59,743 bases of DNA, from contig QZJE01000001.1 in assembly GCA_003599235.1 (NCBI GenBank), positions 1 through 59,743 on the forward strand. Reading direction: 5' to 3'. Position numbers and translations under genes: made by a program. Below are positions 16,557 through 25,984 of this stretch, in pieces. Below the pieces are notes generated by a model that was not told where the DNA came from, did no database searches, and worked only from the letters and a program-made list of their open reading frames with translations. The stretch's first letter is position 1. Each line of letters begins with the position of its first letter. The stretch is from Actinomycetota bacterium (GTDB taxonomy: Bacteria; Actinomycetota; Aquicultoria; SURF-47).

Positions 16557-18680
16557 TTATCTAACTACAAGCCAGTTTGTTGCCACATTGTATTGGGTGT
16601 TGCCAGCCCTGTCTTTGGCATAGACCCAATAACGATAGGTTCCGCTATCTCTGGTAGCAAAGACGTACTTGCGCCATTGGTTGATTGGAGTCCAACCATA
16701 ACGGATAGATTTAACTGTTCTGTAGACCACTTTGTAAGTTCTACGTCCGCTCCTTCTTACAGCTACTTTAATGCGTTTCTTTATTCTTAACACCGCATAA
16801 GCTTCATTGCCAATCACATAAGGATCTTTTGCATACCATTTAACAGCCACCCTAGCAATGCCTTTTCTAGCTATTCTATATGCTCTTAGGTAACGTCTAT
16901 AGAGCTTAAAATATCGGCGGCGCAGGGTTTTGTTTCTTTGGCGTACATATATTCTGTAATAGTTACGGTATATTCTCTGATATCTTCTAACACTTCTTTT
17001 ATTAACAACTCTTCTAGCTACGGTTTTTCTGGAATAGGTTTTTGGTTTATAGGTATCAATATTAAGAGGACCGCTGCTATAAGAATGATTGCTGTTAAGA
17101 CCATCGCTTACCAGAGCATATATATAATAAGAGCCATTGAAGCTGGTATCCGGTCTAAAGCGGTAACTTAAAGATCCTAAAGAGCTGGCAGAGGTATGTA
17201 GTGTGCGTTCATTTCCATTTCCATAAGTAGTATCTCTATCAACCCCTAAAGTAAGAGTTACCGGGGCATTATCGGCATCACTCAAATTGTACTTAATATC
17301 AAAAGAACCATTTGTTAGCTCATCATCAGCAGCTACTTTTACCTCGTCTATATAGAAACGTCTTTGCAGAGGGTCTTCGTGAGGGTCGAAACGCAAAGCG
17401 GAGATGCTATCCCTCCAGCCGTAGCTTCCCACATCGAGGGATAAATTCCGGATATCGTAGGTTAAGTTATTCCAGCCGTCATAAGTTAGAATATCGTTAC
17501 TTTGCTGCCAGCCTTTGTAATTCGGATAGTTCTTCCAAGCCAGCCTGGCCATAGTGCCTCTTACTAAGTCAAAAGTGCCCGAATAAAGGTATCTGATGGT
17601 TAGCCGGTGGTAGATAGAGCTATTAATGCGTTTTCCAGAAAGATTTAAATAGATAAACGGGTCGTCAATAGCTGATCCTCTAATGCTGGTATTCATGGCA
17701 GTATAAACACCGTTATTAAAGCCTTGGCTGGTAATGCTGTTAATAGCGGAAATATCGGTATGGTTGCTCATATCCCAAGGATCTCTTCTAACTTCTTGCG
17801 CCCAATCACGGCCGCCGGCAACATCAGGATTAGTTATTATAACGGAAGGGGCGTTGTTTATGGTGACTGTAACCGGGTTAGAGATATCGCTACCTGATTT
17901 TAAGTAAAGACTATAGGTTCCTCCTGCCAAGCTGCTTAGGTTAAAGCTGTGAGGTGAGGTTGTTCCTGCAGCAGCGCTATCTATTTGGAAGAAATCGTTA
18001 CTGGTATCACTATCAGCAAAGAGAGAATAAGATTCATCGGGACTATCATCGGTATAACCTAGAGAGGTTGTGCTACTGTTGTTACTGGTAGCCTTAATCC
18101 AGTCAATAGAAAATTGGGCTCCGCCAACATTGACCGGGTCTAGTCTTAAGCTAATAGGGCTGCTAGTCCATAGGGAAGTCCAATAGGGGTGGGCATCCAT
18201 ACTATATACATGCCAGCCGGCTTTAACGCTAAACTGAGCAACTTGATAGTTGGTAGAAGTATCACGTTCATAAAACCAATACAACTGCCCGATACCCTCA
18301 GCAGAAGAGTACATTCTAAAGGTAACCTTTCCATATTTAGCGGTGCTAATCGGGTTTTGTTTTCCGTCTCTATCAGTTAGTATTGCTTCGCGGTAGCCTC
18401 CCCAAAGTAGCCAAACCTGGGGATCATTATTGATAGCTGTGCCGCTAAACTCACCATTATTAAAAGAAGCACCGGTAATATTGCCGTAATTAGACCATAC
18501 ATCCTCTTTATTAGACATATCCCAAGGATCGGCAAATGTATCGGTAGCATAATCAGAGGCTGCTTTAACGGTAGCTGAAGGAGGGCTTAGAGATATAGCG
18601 GCTTGGGTCGTGACCGGCCAAAATAGTGCCATAATAATCATGCTAAGTATTGTTATATGGGTCTTAATTGTTGAGCTCAT
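16557..18680 (-). CDS. Secreted protein with two CBM-like modules, an Arg/Tyr-rich block and a shared C-terminal domain
   Basis: A 707-residue exported protein of unknown function. Signal peptide in the first ~28 residues (ending ATTQAA). Two related beta modules each begin DPWDMSN (near residues 55 and 300) and resemble carbohydrate-binding jelly rolls. A region with NAPVTLTLGVD...YIYALVSDG looks Ig/fibronectin-like. A very basic block rich in Arg and Tyr (roughly residues 550-610) follows, then the C-terminal domain (KWYAKDPY...DRAGNTQYNVATNWLVV) also found at the ends of both S8 peptidases. Start ATG 18680 is chosen because TGC-TATAAT ends 7 nt before it; the earlier ATG would precede the promoter. 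Probably cell-surface or matrix-associated. Confidence 0.75.
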   Translation of the reverse strand: MSSTIKTHITILSMIIMALFWPVTTQAAISLSPPSATVKAASDYATDTFADPWDMSNKEDVWSNYGNITGASFNNGEFSGTAINNDPQVWLLWGGYREAILTDRDGKQNPISTAKYGKVTFRMYSSAEGIGQLYWFYERDTSTNYQVAQFSVKAGWHVYSMDAHPYWTSLWTSSPISLRLDPVNVGGAQFSIDWIKATSNNSSTTSLGYTDDSPDESYSLFADSDTSNDFFQIDSAAAGTTSPHSFNLSSLAGGTYSLYLKSGSDISNPVTVTINNAPSVIITNPDVAGGRDWAQEVRRDPWDMSNHTDISAINSITSQGFNNGVYTAMNTSIRGSAIDDPFIYLNLSGKRINSSIYHRLTIRYLYSGTFDLVRGTMARLAWKNYPNYKGWQQSNDILTYDGWNNLTYDIRNLSLDVGSYGWRDSISALRFDPHEDPLQRRFYIDEVKVAADDELTNGSFDIKYNLSDADNAPVTLTLGVDRDTTYGNGNERTLHTSASSLGSLSYRFRPDTSFNGSYYIYALVSDGLNSNHSYSSGPLNIDTYKPKTYSRKTVARRVVNKRSVRRYQRIYRNYYRIYVRQRNKTLRRRYFKLYRRYLRAYRIARKGIARVAVKWYAKDPYVIGNEAYAVLRIKKRIKVAVRRSGRRTYKVVYRTVKSIRYGWTPINQWRKYVFATRDSGTYRYWVYAKDRAGNTQYNVATNWLVVR

Positions 18681-18686
18681 ACGGCT

Positions 18687-18695
18687 ATTATAGCA
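18687..18695 (-). promoter_or_regulatory. Extended -10 promoter placing the start point on the ATG (leaderless)
   Basis: Minus strand TGC-TATAAT, then 6 nt, then the ATG at 18680. The geometry is identical to the tgt promoter at 35028. Confidence 0.6.
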
Positions 18696-18772
18696 GGCTA
18701 AGATTAAAATGCAGCAAACAAGAGGCAATCTTGCATACGCTCATAAAGGGGAAGGCTAAGGGATTATTTCGC

Positions 18773-18801
18773 TTTACTGATTAAAGTAATTCATATTAAA
18801 T
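18773..18801 (+). promoter_or_regulatory. Promoter of the 791-residue exported protein gene
   Basis: TTTACT (18773-18778), 17-nt spacer, TTAAAT (18796-18801). The ATG is 8 nt after the -10 box with no Shine-Dalgarno site, so the transcript would have at most one or two leader bases. Confidence 0.45.
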
Positions 18802-18808
18802 AAGTCTA

Positions 18809-21184
18809 ATGAAGAAGTATTTTATTATTGTTTTAATAATTATTTTGCTTAATTTTTCAATTGCTAGCGCAGAGCCAAAAAGGCCTAATTCTCTAAGCTC
18901 TGATGGCTACTGGCTAATCCTTAATAGCACCTATGATGGCTATATCAACAAGTGCTGGGATGACAGCAAGGGGCTCTATATTGACATAGCTGCCCTAGGG
19001 CCCCAACTAAAAGCCAATCAGGCGATGCTTTTATTTCATACTATGAGGCTTATAAGCTCAAGGGCAAGAAGTGAGGATTCAGTTCGCTTAAGAAGGCTGC
19101 TTGACAGCCTTCTTAACGATTTCAATTATTACAAAAAATTCCAAGATAGTTATATTGCTAATGGTAAAAGAAGATATTTTGCAGTTAAAAGAGCCTATTC
19201 GCCCTCTACTTTAACGGTATTTATAGGAAATCGTTTGCAAAAAGAATACGTAAACTTCAATATCATGAACAAAAATCGCTATAAACCCAAAAAATACATT
19301 ATTTTTTCAAAGCCTGTGCCCAGGGGAGCCAGGGTAAGAATAAGATACAGAAATCTAAAGACTTTTCACACTACATTAGGCGACCCAAATAGCGCTTTTC
19401 ATCATGCCTGGAATTACCAAACTTGCGAAGCGCTCTACTACGTTTATTTATACCGTAAACAAATAAACTTAAGTCCAAAAAAAGCAAACCAGATTATCGG
19501 GGCACTAAAGACTATTGCCGGTCATAGCTTTAAGTACATGATGGCTTACAACCAAGAAGGGCTGGCTTGGGACAGCGGAATTTTGAGATTTGCCTACGCT
19601 GCAACCGGCAAAAAAGTCTATCTTAAAAAATGGAAAGCAGATATGGAAGCTACGCTTAAATATCTGTCTAAGAAAAGGGGCAAAAACAAGTTGGCTGATT
19701 TTGACGGTGATTTTACTCTTAATTACGACCCAACGAATAATAATAAGCCGCTTTCCTGGGATACCCAAGAATACTCCAATATTGTCTTAAGAGCTCTTGA
19801 TGACATCGTTTATTTGAAAAAACGGGCTGATTTAACCAAGCACCCTAACTTTAGGCTACTTTTGGGGCTTCGCCAGAAGAACTTAGGTAACTTCATGATT
19901 AACGGTTATCCTAATTGGGATACTAGCTATAGCCGCTACCGCCAATTTGTATCGCAATACTGGCCCTACAGCTTATATTCTCTTAAAACTATTATGCTTA
20001 CCCCTAAATATAATCAGCAGAAATATGATAACCGTTATGCCCGTTATTTATTTGATCAAGCGGTCTTTACCTACTCATCTATGGATTCTTATAATAGCGA
20101 TCCGCTTGATGGGGCAATTAGCCTTGATACGCAAGGAGTTAGGCCTGCTAATAGAAATAGTTATGATAATAATAAGATATCGGCTAATGCTGATTTTCTG
20201 GGACAAGCATCACTTCTTTTGATGCATTATAAAATCAATAGAATTGCGCCTCTAAAACCTAAAAATATTTGGCACTTTGCTCCTGAACAGCAAAAGCTGG
20301 CTGTTTCTACTTCCTATTATTCAACAACGGTTGTCGGGGCTACAAACGGAACAAGTAATGCTAAAGGAAAAAGCTATGGTCTACCTTATGGTGGCTTGGA
20401 AATGACTACGTTAATGACACTAAGCAATAAGCCTTACACAATGAACCGTCCCGCAAGCCGGGCGAGCTCATTTAATTTTCGGATTGTAAATATTAAAAGC
20501 AAAAAGACAATTCTTGACACCTATAATGCTTTAATCGGCAAACAAGCCTATTATCAGAAAAAGAAAAAAAGACCTCTTAATCTAACAAAAAGTCCCAACG
20601 GAAATCTATCAGTAACTAGGCCTTACGGGCTTAAAAAACTAAAGCCCAGTTTTACTAAATTGCTGTTAAATGGCAAGATTGCTGTTGGTAAAAATTATGT
20701 ATTTAGCAACTCTCACCAATTTTTTAATGATTACATTTATTTAGTGGAAAAAATTAAGCAGAGAAAAAAGCAAGCAAGATACAGCCCGGTTAAAATTAGT
20801 AAGTCAATGCCCGCCAGTAGCTTTATAAATACTATTATAGCTTCAACGGGTAGTTCAGATACGACAATATTTGATAAAAGCACTAATACGGCTAGAAACT
20901 TCTATGATGTAAAGCTCTTAAGGTATCTTCATTACCAGGGAGATGGTTTTGGTTTGTTAATAATCCCGCGTAAGATAAGTTGGGCTAAAAACAGGGTTAT
21001 AAAGGTTTCGCCTAGACAGCACTATGATAATTACAACACTACAGGAGTGCGCCCGGTTAGCTTTATTATTCAATCTGGTCAAAGACTGACAAATACTACT
21101 TTTTCAGTGATATTTGCTTTTACTAACGGGACTAGGGTTGATGCTGAAAGCAAATATCTTTCAGCTAAAAGAAGATTTAAGTAG
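18809..21184 (+). CDS. Large exported protein of unknown function (possible alpha/alpha-toroid plus beta domain)
   Basis: 791 residues, not recognised. Signal peptide at 1-22 (ending IASAEP). Residues about 30-430 are mainly helical with repeated aromatic/Trp motifs (AFHHAWNYQTCEALYYVY, AWDSGILRFAYAATG, WDTQEYSNIVLRALDD) reminiscent of six-hairpin glycosidases or polysaccharide lyases. Residues about 480-790 are beta-rich with many Lys/Arg and Tyr. I cannot place catalytic residues with confidence. It starts behind a near-leaderless promoter and its stop codon abuts the tRNA gene on the other strand. The location among exported peptidases and CBM-like proteins suggests extracellular glycan work, as inference. 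Confidence 0.7.
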   Translation: MKKYFIIVLIIILLNFSIASAEPKRPNSLSSDGYWLILNSTYDGYINKCWDDSKGLYIDIAALGPQLKANQAMLLFHTMRLISSRARSEDSVRLRRLLDSLLNDFNYYKKFQDSYIANGKRRYFAVKRAYSPSTLTVFIGNRLQKEYVNFNIMNKNRYKPKKYIIFSKPVPRGARVRIRYRNLKTFHTTLGDPNSAFHHAWNYQTCEALYYVYLYRKQINLSPKKANQIIGALKTIAGHSFKYMMAYNQEGLAWDSGILRFAYAATGKKVYLKKWKADMEATLKYLSKKRGKNKLADFDGDFTLNYDPTNNNKPLSWDTQEYSNIVLRALDDIVYLKKRADLTKHPNFRLLLGLRQKNLGNFMINGYPNWDTSYSRYRQFVSQYWPYSLYSLKTIMLTPKYNQQKYDNRYARYLFDQAVFTYSSMDSYNSDPLDGAISLDTQGVRPANRNSYDNNKISANADFLGQASLLLMHYKINRIAPLKPKNIWHFAPEQQKLAVSTSYYSTTVVGATNGTSNAKGKSYGLPYGGLEMTTLMTLSNKPYTMNRPASRASSFNFRIVNIKSKKTILDTYNALIGKQAYYQKKKKRPLNLTKSPNGNLSVTRPYGLKKLKPSFTKLLLNGKIAVGKNYVFSNSHQFFNDYIYLVEKIKQRKKQARYSPVKISKSMPASSFINTIIASTGSSDTTIFDKSTNTARNFYDVKLLRYLHYQGDGFGLLIIPRKISWAKNRVIKVSPRQHYDNYNTTGVRPVSFIIQSGQRLTNTTFSVIFAFTNGTRVDAESKYLSAKRRFK

Positions 21185-21258
<74 letters not shown>

Positions 21259-21348
21259 GAAAAGAAATAACAAATGAAATTATACCAAATATTAAAATTC
21301 TGAATACACAGGGCTTGCAACACAACTCCAATCAGTTAAAATTTATGT

Positions 21349-21375
21349 TAAGTAGCAGTAATTAGGTGCCGATAC
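21349..21375 (+). promoter_or_regulatory. Sigma-28/SigD/WhiG-type promoter of the second S8 peptidase gene
   Basis: TAAG (21349-21352), 15-nt spacer, GCCGATAC (21368-21375). Spacing and -10 core are identical to the promoter of the first S8 gene. The start codon is 30 nt downstream, with AAGGAG between. Confidence 0.65.
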
Positions 21376-21405
21376 TTTAACTATGTAGCAAAATAAGGAG
21401 CCCTC

Positions 21406-23832
21406 ATGAAAAAAGTAGTTGAAGCTATAATAATAACTAGTATTATAATTTCTTTAATCTTAACACCCTTAGGCACATTCTCAGCTTATAAAGTATCCAA
21501 AGTACCGGTATTTAGCCGGGTAAAACAAAAAACTTATATGCCGGGAGAATTACTGGTTAAATTCAAATCATCTGCCACCTCAAAGATTAAATCATCAATA
21601 TTTAGAAAAGCCGGCGTTGCCAAAACTTTAGTTAAGCTAGGCCGGCGTAATAAAAAAAATATATTTCATCTGCAGCTTAAAAAAGGAATATCGGTTAGCA
21701 GTGCTTTGCGCAAGTTTAAGCGTGACAGAAGAGTTTCTTTTGCCGAACCAAACTATATCCGAAAAGGCGCCTACACTCCCAACGATACCGATTTAAGTAA
21801 GCAATGGGGGCTTTATAATTACGGTCAAGTAATTATTGATAGTGCCGGAACTGCTGATGCCGATATCGATGCTAAGGATGCCTGGGATCAAGAGGTAGCT
21901 GCTAATGCGCCAACAGTTGCTGTTATCGATAGCGGTGTTGATATCAGTCATCCGGATTTAGCAAATAAGATTTGGAATAATAGCGATGAGGTTGCCGGCA
22001 ACAATCGTGATGACGACCACAATGGTTATGTTGACGATGTTAACGGCTACAACTGGGCGGGTATCTCCCAAATGCATCATAATGCCAGTGCCAGGCTTGG
22101 GCATCGCGGGGGCATAAGTATTTATGCTCAATCTATTACCGGCAATGGGCGCAAGTTAAGCAGTGTTGCTCTGATAATAGGCAGGAGAGGCCGGCCTAAT
22201 TTTGGGATTAAACTATCCGTTAGAAGTTCACTGGCCGGTCGCAACCTAGCCGAAGCTAATATTTCTTCAAGTGAGGTAGTCCCGGCAGGAGACATGGTTT
22301 TAAAAAACCTTAACCGGGCAGTTAACCTAACCGAGGGCCAAACCTATTTCATTGTAATGAAAGTTTATAAAACCTCTAAGTCTGCTTGGTATAATATTTT
22401 CGAAAACCACACCAGCTTTGCCGATTCCCTAACTAATCCTTATGCAGGCGGGTTCCCGTATTATCATGACGGCTCGTCTTGGAGGGTAATGGGAGTAAAC
22501 GATGATTTTTTCTTTATCACTAATCGCAATAACGATGTAAGAGATGATTTAGGCCATGGCAGCCATGTTGCAGGCATAATAGGGGCGGGGACAAACAACA
22601 ATACCGGTATTGCCGGGGTTGCGCCATCAGCTAAAATTATGCCTCTTAAGATTATCGGGACAGGAAACCATCTATATGCCGAAGATGCTGCGGCTGCTAT
22701 TTATTATGCGGTAGACAACGGAGCTAAAGTTATTAATATGAGCTTCGGCGGCTATAATATGTCGAATGCTGAAAAACAAGCGGTCCAGGATGCCTACAAT
22801 GCCGGTGTTGTCCTAGTTGCCTCTTCTGGCAATGATGCTACTAGCAATAAATCGTATCCTGCAAGTTTTAGCCAGGTAATTTCGGTGGCAGCAACTGATT
22901 TCAATGATAGAATTGCTGCCTTTTCCAATCTTGGCAATACTATCGATATCTGTGCTCCGGGTGTTGATATTTACTCAACTGTGCCGACTTATCCTGTAGG
23001 ATTTAACTGGTTGGCTCTTAATTACGATTATATGAACGGTACTTCCATGGCTGCTCCTCATGTAGCCGGTGCAGCAGCATTATTTATATCTAAGTATCCC
23101 GATAAACCTAATTACGTGGTAAAGGCGGCTTTAGAGAAATTATCGGATGATTTAGGCTCAGCTGGTTGGGATAGGATTTATGGCTACGGCCGCCTAAATG
23201 CTAATTCGGCTATGAATGGAGATAATGTTGCTCCTCAGACTCCTTATGATATTAAAGCCGGGGTTAGGAGATACCCGGGTAATTATTTTCCTAACAAAAG
23301 AATTCGACTTTCTTGGGAAGCTGATGATAACGTTAAGCTAAGAGGCTATGCGGCTGCTATCAATAATGATACTAGCTATGTTCCCAGGCTTCTTACCCTT
23401 AGGGGGCGTGACTATACTTTTAGAGCAGACAACGGCATTTCGTATTTCCATATCAAATCGGTTGATTGGTTTGGTAATTCCAGTGCCACTGTCCATTATG
23501 TGCTTAAAGTAGATACCTTCAAGCCATTAACTTATGCTAACTACAGGAGTACAGCTTATCAGAATAGAACGGCTAGAATTTATTACTATGTCTCGGATAA
23601 ATATTCAGAAAATAAAGCCTATGTCACCATAGTAATTGGCAGGGCTAACTCTCGTGGCCGAATGGTGACAGCTAAAACATTAAGCTTGGGATTAGTTGAT
23701 ATCAATAAATGGAGCAGCACGGACTTTATTGCTAACCTTCCAAAAGGCACTTACCAATTTGTTGTTAGAGCTATAGACCAAGCAGCAAACCGCCAAAGAA
23801 GAACCGGTGGTAATGTTTTGGTTGTTAAATAG
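21406..23832 (+). CDS. Secreted S8 (subtilisin-like) peptidase, paralog of the one at 12681
   Basis: An 808-residue exported serine peptidase. Signal peptide about 1-28; propeptide about 42-120 (GELLVKFKSS...VSFAEPNYIRK); catalytic Asp175 (VIDSGVD), His384 (LGHGSHVAG), Asn in SSGND (476) and Ser547 (GTSMAAP). It has the same beta-rich insertion between Asp and His (about 222-378) and the same C-terminal architecture (fibronectin-like, then the KPLTYANY...LVVK domain). Alignment by eye with the first copy is continuous throughout, so they are duplicates that have diverged. ATG follows AAGGAG. Controlled by a SigD/WhiG-type promoter. Confidence 0.93.
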   Translation: MKKVVEAIIITSIIISLILTPLGTFSAYKVSKVPVFSRVKQKTYMPGELLVKFKSSATSKIKSSIFRKAGVAKTLVKLGRRNKKNIFHLQLKKGISVSSALRKFKRDRRVSFAEPNYIRKGAYTPNDTDLSKQWGLYNYGQVIIDSAGTADADIDAKDAWDQEVAANAPTVAVIDSGVDISHPDLANKIWNNSDEVAGNNRDDDHNGYVDDVNGYNWAGISQMHHNASARLGHRGGISIYAQSITGNGRKLSSVALIIGRRGRPNFGIKLSVRSSLAGRNLAEANISSSEVVPAGDMVLKNLNRAVNLTEGQTYFIVMKVYKTSKSAWYNIFENHTSFADSLTNPYAGGFPYYHDGSSWRVMGVNDDFFFITNRNNDVRDDLGHGSHVAGIIGAGTNNNTGIAGVAPSAKIMPLKIIGTGNHLYAEDAAAAIYYAVDNGAKVINMSFGGYNMSNAEKQAVQDAYNAGVVLVASSGNDATSNKSYPASFSQVISVAATDFNDRIAAFSNLGNTIDICAPGVDIYSTVPTYPVGFNWLALNYDYMNGTSMAAPHVAGAAALFISKYPDKPNYVVKAALEKLSDDLGSAGWDRIYGYGRLNANSAMNGDNVAPQTPYDIKAGVRRYPGNYFPNKRIRLSWEADDNVKLRGYAAAINNDTSYVPRLLTLRGRDYTFRADNGISYFHIKSVDWFGNSSATVHYVLKVDTFKPLTYANYRSTAYQNRTARIYYYVSDKYSENKAYVTIVIGRANSRGRMVTAKTLSLGLVDINKWSSTDFIANLPKGTYQFVVRAIDQAANRQRRTGGNVLVVK

Positions 23833-23870
23833 GTGGGTATATCTCTCCAAATAAGTTTTTAGGAGGGATT

Positions 23871-24446
23871 ATGCAAACTGAACAACAAGCTATGATGTCC
23901 CGCAGCTGGGGATGGATGCTAGTTCAAGGACTAGCTACTCTAATAATAGGTTTTTTCCTCATCACTGCTACAGCAGCAACATTGTTAGTGTTGGTTACTT
24001 TTATTGGTTTTTATTGGCTGGTTAGAGGAATTATCGATTTGGTCGCCATGTTTACCCCCGAAGGGCGGGCTCATTGGGGTTGGCTGCTTTTTGTGGGCTT
24101 ACTTGGGGTTTTTGCCGGTTTAATAGTTCTTAGGCATCCATTGTATAGCTCGGCTTTAGCTCCAACCGTGCTGGCCATCATTTTAGGTATAGATGGTCTA
24201 ATAATGGGTTTTGCTAATATTTTCCGGTCTTCTGCTGGCGATGGATTCGGTGCATTTGTTTTGGGCATTCTAGATATCATTATTGGTGCGATATTAATAG
24301 CCAATCCTTTTATCGCGGGAGCCATTCTGCCCTTTATTTTAGGATTTTTTGCCATTATCGGCGGAATTGTTCTTATTATAAATGCATTTAGGTATAGAAA
24401 AATGCGCAAGATGACTGCGGTTCCCGAAGAGAAAAAAGCCGCTTAA
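23871..24446 (+). CDS. HdeD family (DUF308) membrane protein
   Basis: A 191-residue protein with six hydrophobic segments arranged as two three-helix repeats, the DUF308 layout. It opens with SWGWMLVQGLATLIIGFFLI and ends with a short charged tail. HdeD-type proteins are linked to acid or general stress in some bacteria, but the mechanism is unknown. AGGAGG lies just upstream of the ATG. The next gene begins 1 nt after its stop, so the two form an operon. Confidence 0.85.
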   Translation: MQTEQQAMMSRSWGWMLVQGLATLIIGFFLITATAATLLVLVTFIGFYWLVRGIIDLVAMFTPEGRAHWGWLLFVGLLGVFAGLIVLRHPLYSSALAPTVLAIILGIDGLIMGFANIFRSSAGDGFGAFVLGILDIIIGAILIANPFIAGAILPFILGFFAIIGGIVLIINAFRYRKMRKMTAVPEEKKAA

Positions 24447-24447
24447 A

Positions 24448-25728
24448 ATGAGTAAGAAAAATAGTTACCGGCCAGATGAAATCAAAAAGCTAGAATCGCA
24501 ACTAGCAGAGCTTAAGAGCCAAAACGAGCAATTAAAGAAAAGTGCTCGGGGTGGACAAGTTGGTAAGCCTAGTTCATGGCATAAGACCTTAGTGGCAATT
24601 TTGCTGATATTAGGTTTGGTATTAGCTCCCTTTTCAGTAGCGGCTGTTTGGCTTAACCGCCAGGTAGTTGATACCGATGCATATGTCAATACCGTGGGGC
24701 CACTAAGCGAAGATCCGGCTATACAGACGGCGGTGGCTAATTATGTTACAAATCAGATATTTACCCAGGTTAATGTGACGCAGAAAGCAAAGGAGGCTCT
24801 GCCTCCCAACGCTCAATTTCTAGCAGGCCCATTATCTGAGAATATGCGGGGTTTTGTAAATACTGCTGTAAAGAAGGTGGTGGCTACAGACCAATTCAAT
24901 AAGCTTTGGGTTCAAGCTAACAGGACAGCTCACAATGCTTTAACACTAGTTATTGTTCCCAAAGAAGGCGTAGTCTCTACCGGCGGCGGCCAAGTTACCT
25001 TAAACCTGGGCGAATTAATGAATCAAGTAAAAGCTCAATTAAGGCAAAGAGGAATTACTATCTTTGATAATGTAGATATCTCAGGGATTGATAAACAACT
25101 AGTGCTTTTTCAATCAGATACACTGGCACAAGTACAAAGCTATGTAACTTTTTTAAATAACTTGGCCATTATTTTACCGCTTTTATCCCTAGCTTTTATT
25201 GCCGGCGCCATTGCCTTGTCACCAGTTAGAATAAGAACGACATTTTGGACCGGGTTTGGCTTGGCAATTTCTATGGCAGTTTTACTAGTGGCTCTAGCTA
25301 TTGCTAAGCAATACTTTTTAAATACTGTAATTTCTAATCAGATTTCTTCAAGTGCAGCCTCGGCTTTTTATGACACTATTGCTGCTACGCTTCGATTAGC
25401 TGCCCGGGGTTTTGTGCTATTAGGCCTTATATTAATGTTAGGTGCTTACTTTGCCGGGGATTCTGCTAGAGCAGTGCAGCTTCGTAGCCGAGCTATCAAC
25501 TGGGTTCAAGCCTTAGGTGCGGGTTATGATTTTGGGAAACCGGGGGACTGGATTGCTAATCATAAAATGGGATTGAGGATTGCCGGGCTACTAATAATTC
25601 TATTGCTTATCGCTTTTGTAAGCCAAATCACGCCCTTAGTTGTTTTGACAGCCCTAATAATCTACTTATTATTTCTTGGCGCCATAGAATTTTTTGGGCG
25701 AGCGCCGGCGCACCCACTACCGCAATAA
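24448..25728 (+). CDS. Actinobacterial-type integral membrane protein of unknown function
   Basis: 426 residues. A short predicted coiled coil (residues 8-32, EIKKLESQLAELKSQNEQLKK) precedes the first helix (about 47-68). Then comes an extracytoplasmic region with the conserved WLNRQVVDTDAYVNTVGPLSEDPAIQ segment, which I recognise from conserved hypothetical membrane proteins of Actinomycetota. Helices follow near 230-255, 265-290, 320-340 and 375-415. No catalytic motif is visible. The operon with an HdeD-like protein suggests an envelope stress function, as inference. Its presence is one of the better lineage hints in the window. Confidence 0.75.
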   Translation: MSKKNSYRPDEIKKLESQLAELKSQNEQLKKSARGGQVGKPSSWHKTLVAILLILGLVLAPFSVAAVWLNRQVVDTDAYVNTVGPLSEDPAIQTAVANYVTNQIFTQVNVTQKAKEALPPNAQFLAGPLSENMRGFVNTAVKKVVATDQFNKLWVQANRTAHNALTLVIVPKEGVVSTGGGQVTLNLGELMNQVKAQLRQRGITIFDNVDISGIDKQLVLFQSDTLAQVQSYVTFLNNLAIILPLLSLAFIAGAIALSPVRIRTTFWTGFGLAISMAVLLVALAIAKQYFLNTVISNQISSSAASAFYDTIAATLRLAARGFVLLGLILMLGAYFAGDSARAVQLRSRAINWVQALGAGYDFGKPGDWIANHKMGLRIAGLLIILLLIAFVSQITPLVVLTALIIYLLFLGAIEFFGRAPAHPLPQ

Positions 25729-25762
25729 TACGAGGTCACAGACTTGCAAATCTCAAAAACTA

Positions 25763-25790
25763 TTGACAAATCGCTAGATTCTGCTACACT
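25763..25790 (+). promoter_or_regulatory. Consensus-like promoter of the RlpA-like gene
   Basis: TTGACA (25763-25768), 16-nt spacer, TGC-TACACT with the -10 hexamer at 25785-25790. This is the best vegetative promoter in the window by consensus. Confidence 0.7.
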
Positions 25791-25797
25791 AAGTTAA

Positions 25798-25984
25798 TAT
25801 ATGATTACTTATAGTAATAGAAGTAACCAAAACGCAGAGTAAAATAGTAAGCCTTTCTTAGGCTAGCAAACGCTGGCCAATTTCCTTTTCTTAAAATCCC
25901 CAAGGGTTATTTGCGTGCGAGCACGCATGCGGCATGCAGGGAGAAGGGATGAGGGACGAGAGTTGAGAGGCAAGGAGGTTTGAA
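25798..25984 (+). promoter_or_regulatory. Long structured 5' leader of the RlpA-like gene
   Basis: About 187 nt between the predicted start point and the ATG, with several hairpins: ATTACT-TAT-AGTAAT (25804-25818), GGCTAGC-AAAC-GCTGGCC (25861-25878, one G-U pair) and TGCGTG-CGAG-CACGCA (25912-25927). The last part is GC-rich and ends in a strong AAGGAGG site. It may be a cis-regulatory RNA; I could not match it to a known riboswitch core. Confidence 0.4.

Noticed and set aside
25798..25984. c-di-AMP (ydaO) or c-di-GMP-I (GEMM) riboswitch
   Set aside because: Short resemblances (GCAAAC...GGCC, GGGTTA) exist, but the conserved core blocks and GNRA hairpin are missing.
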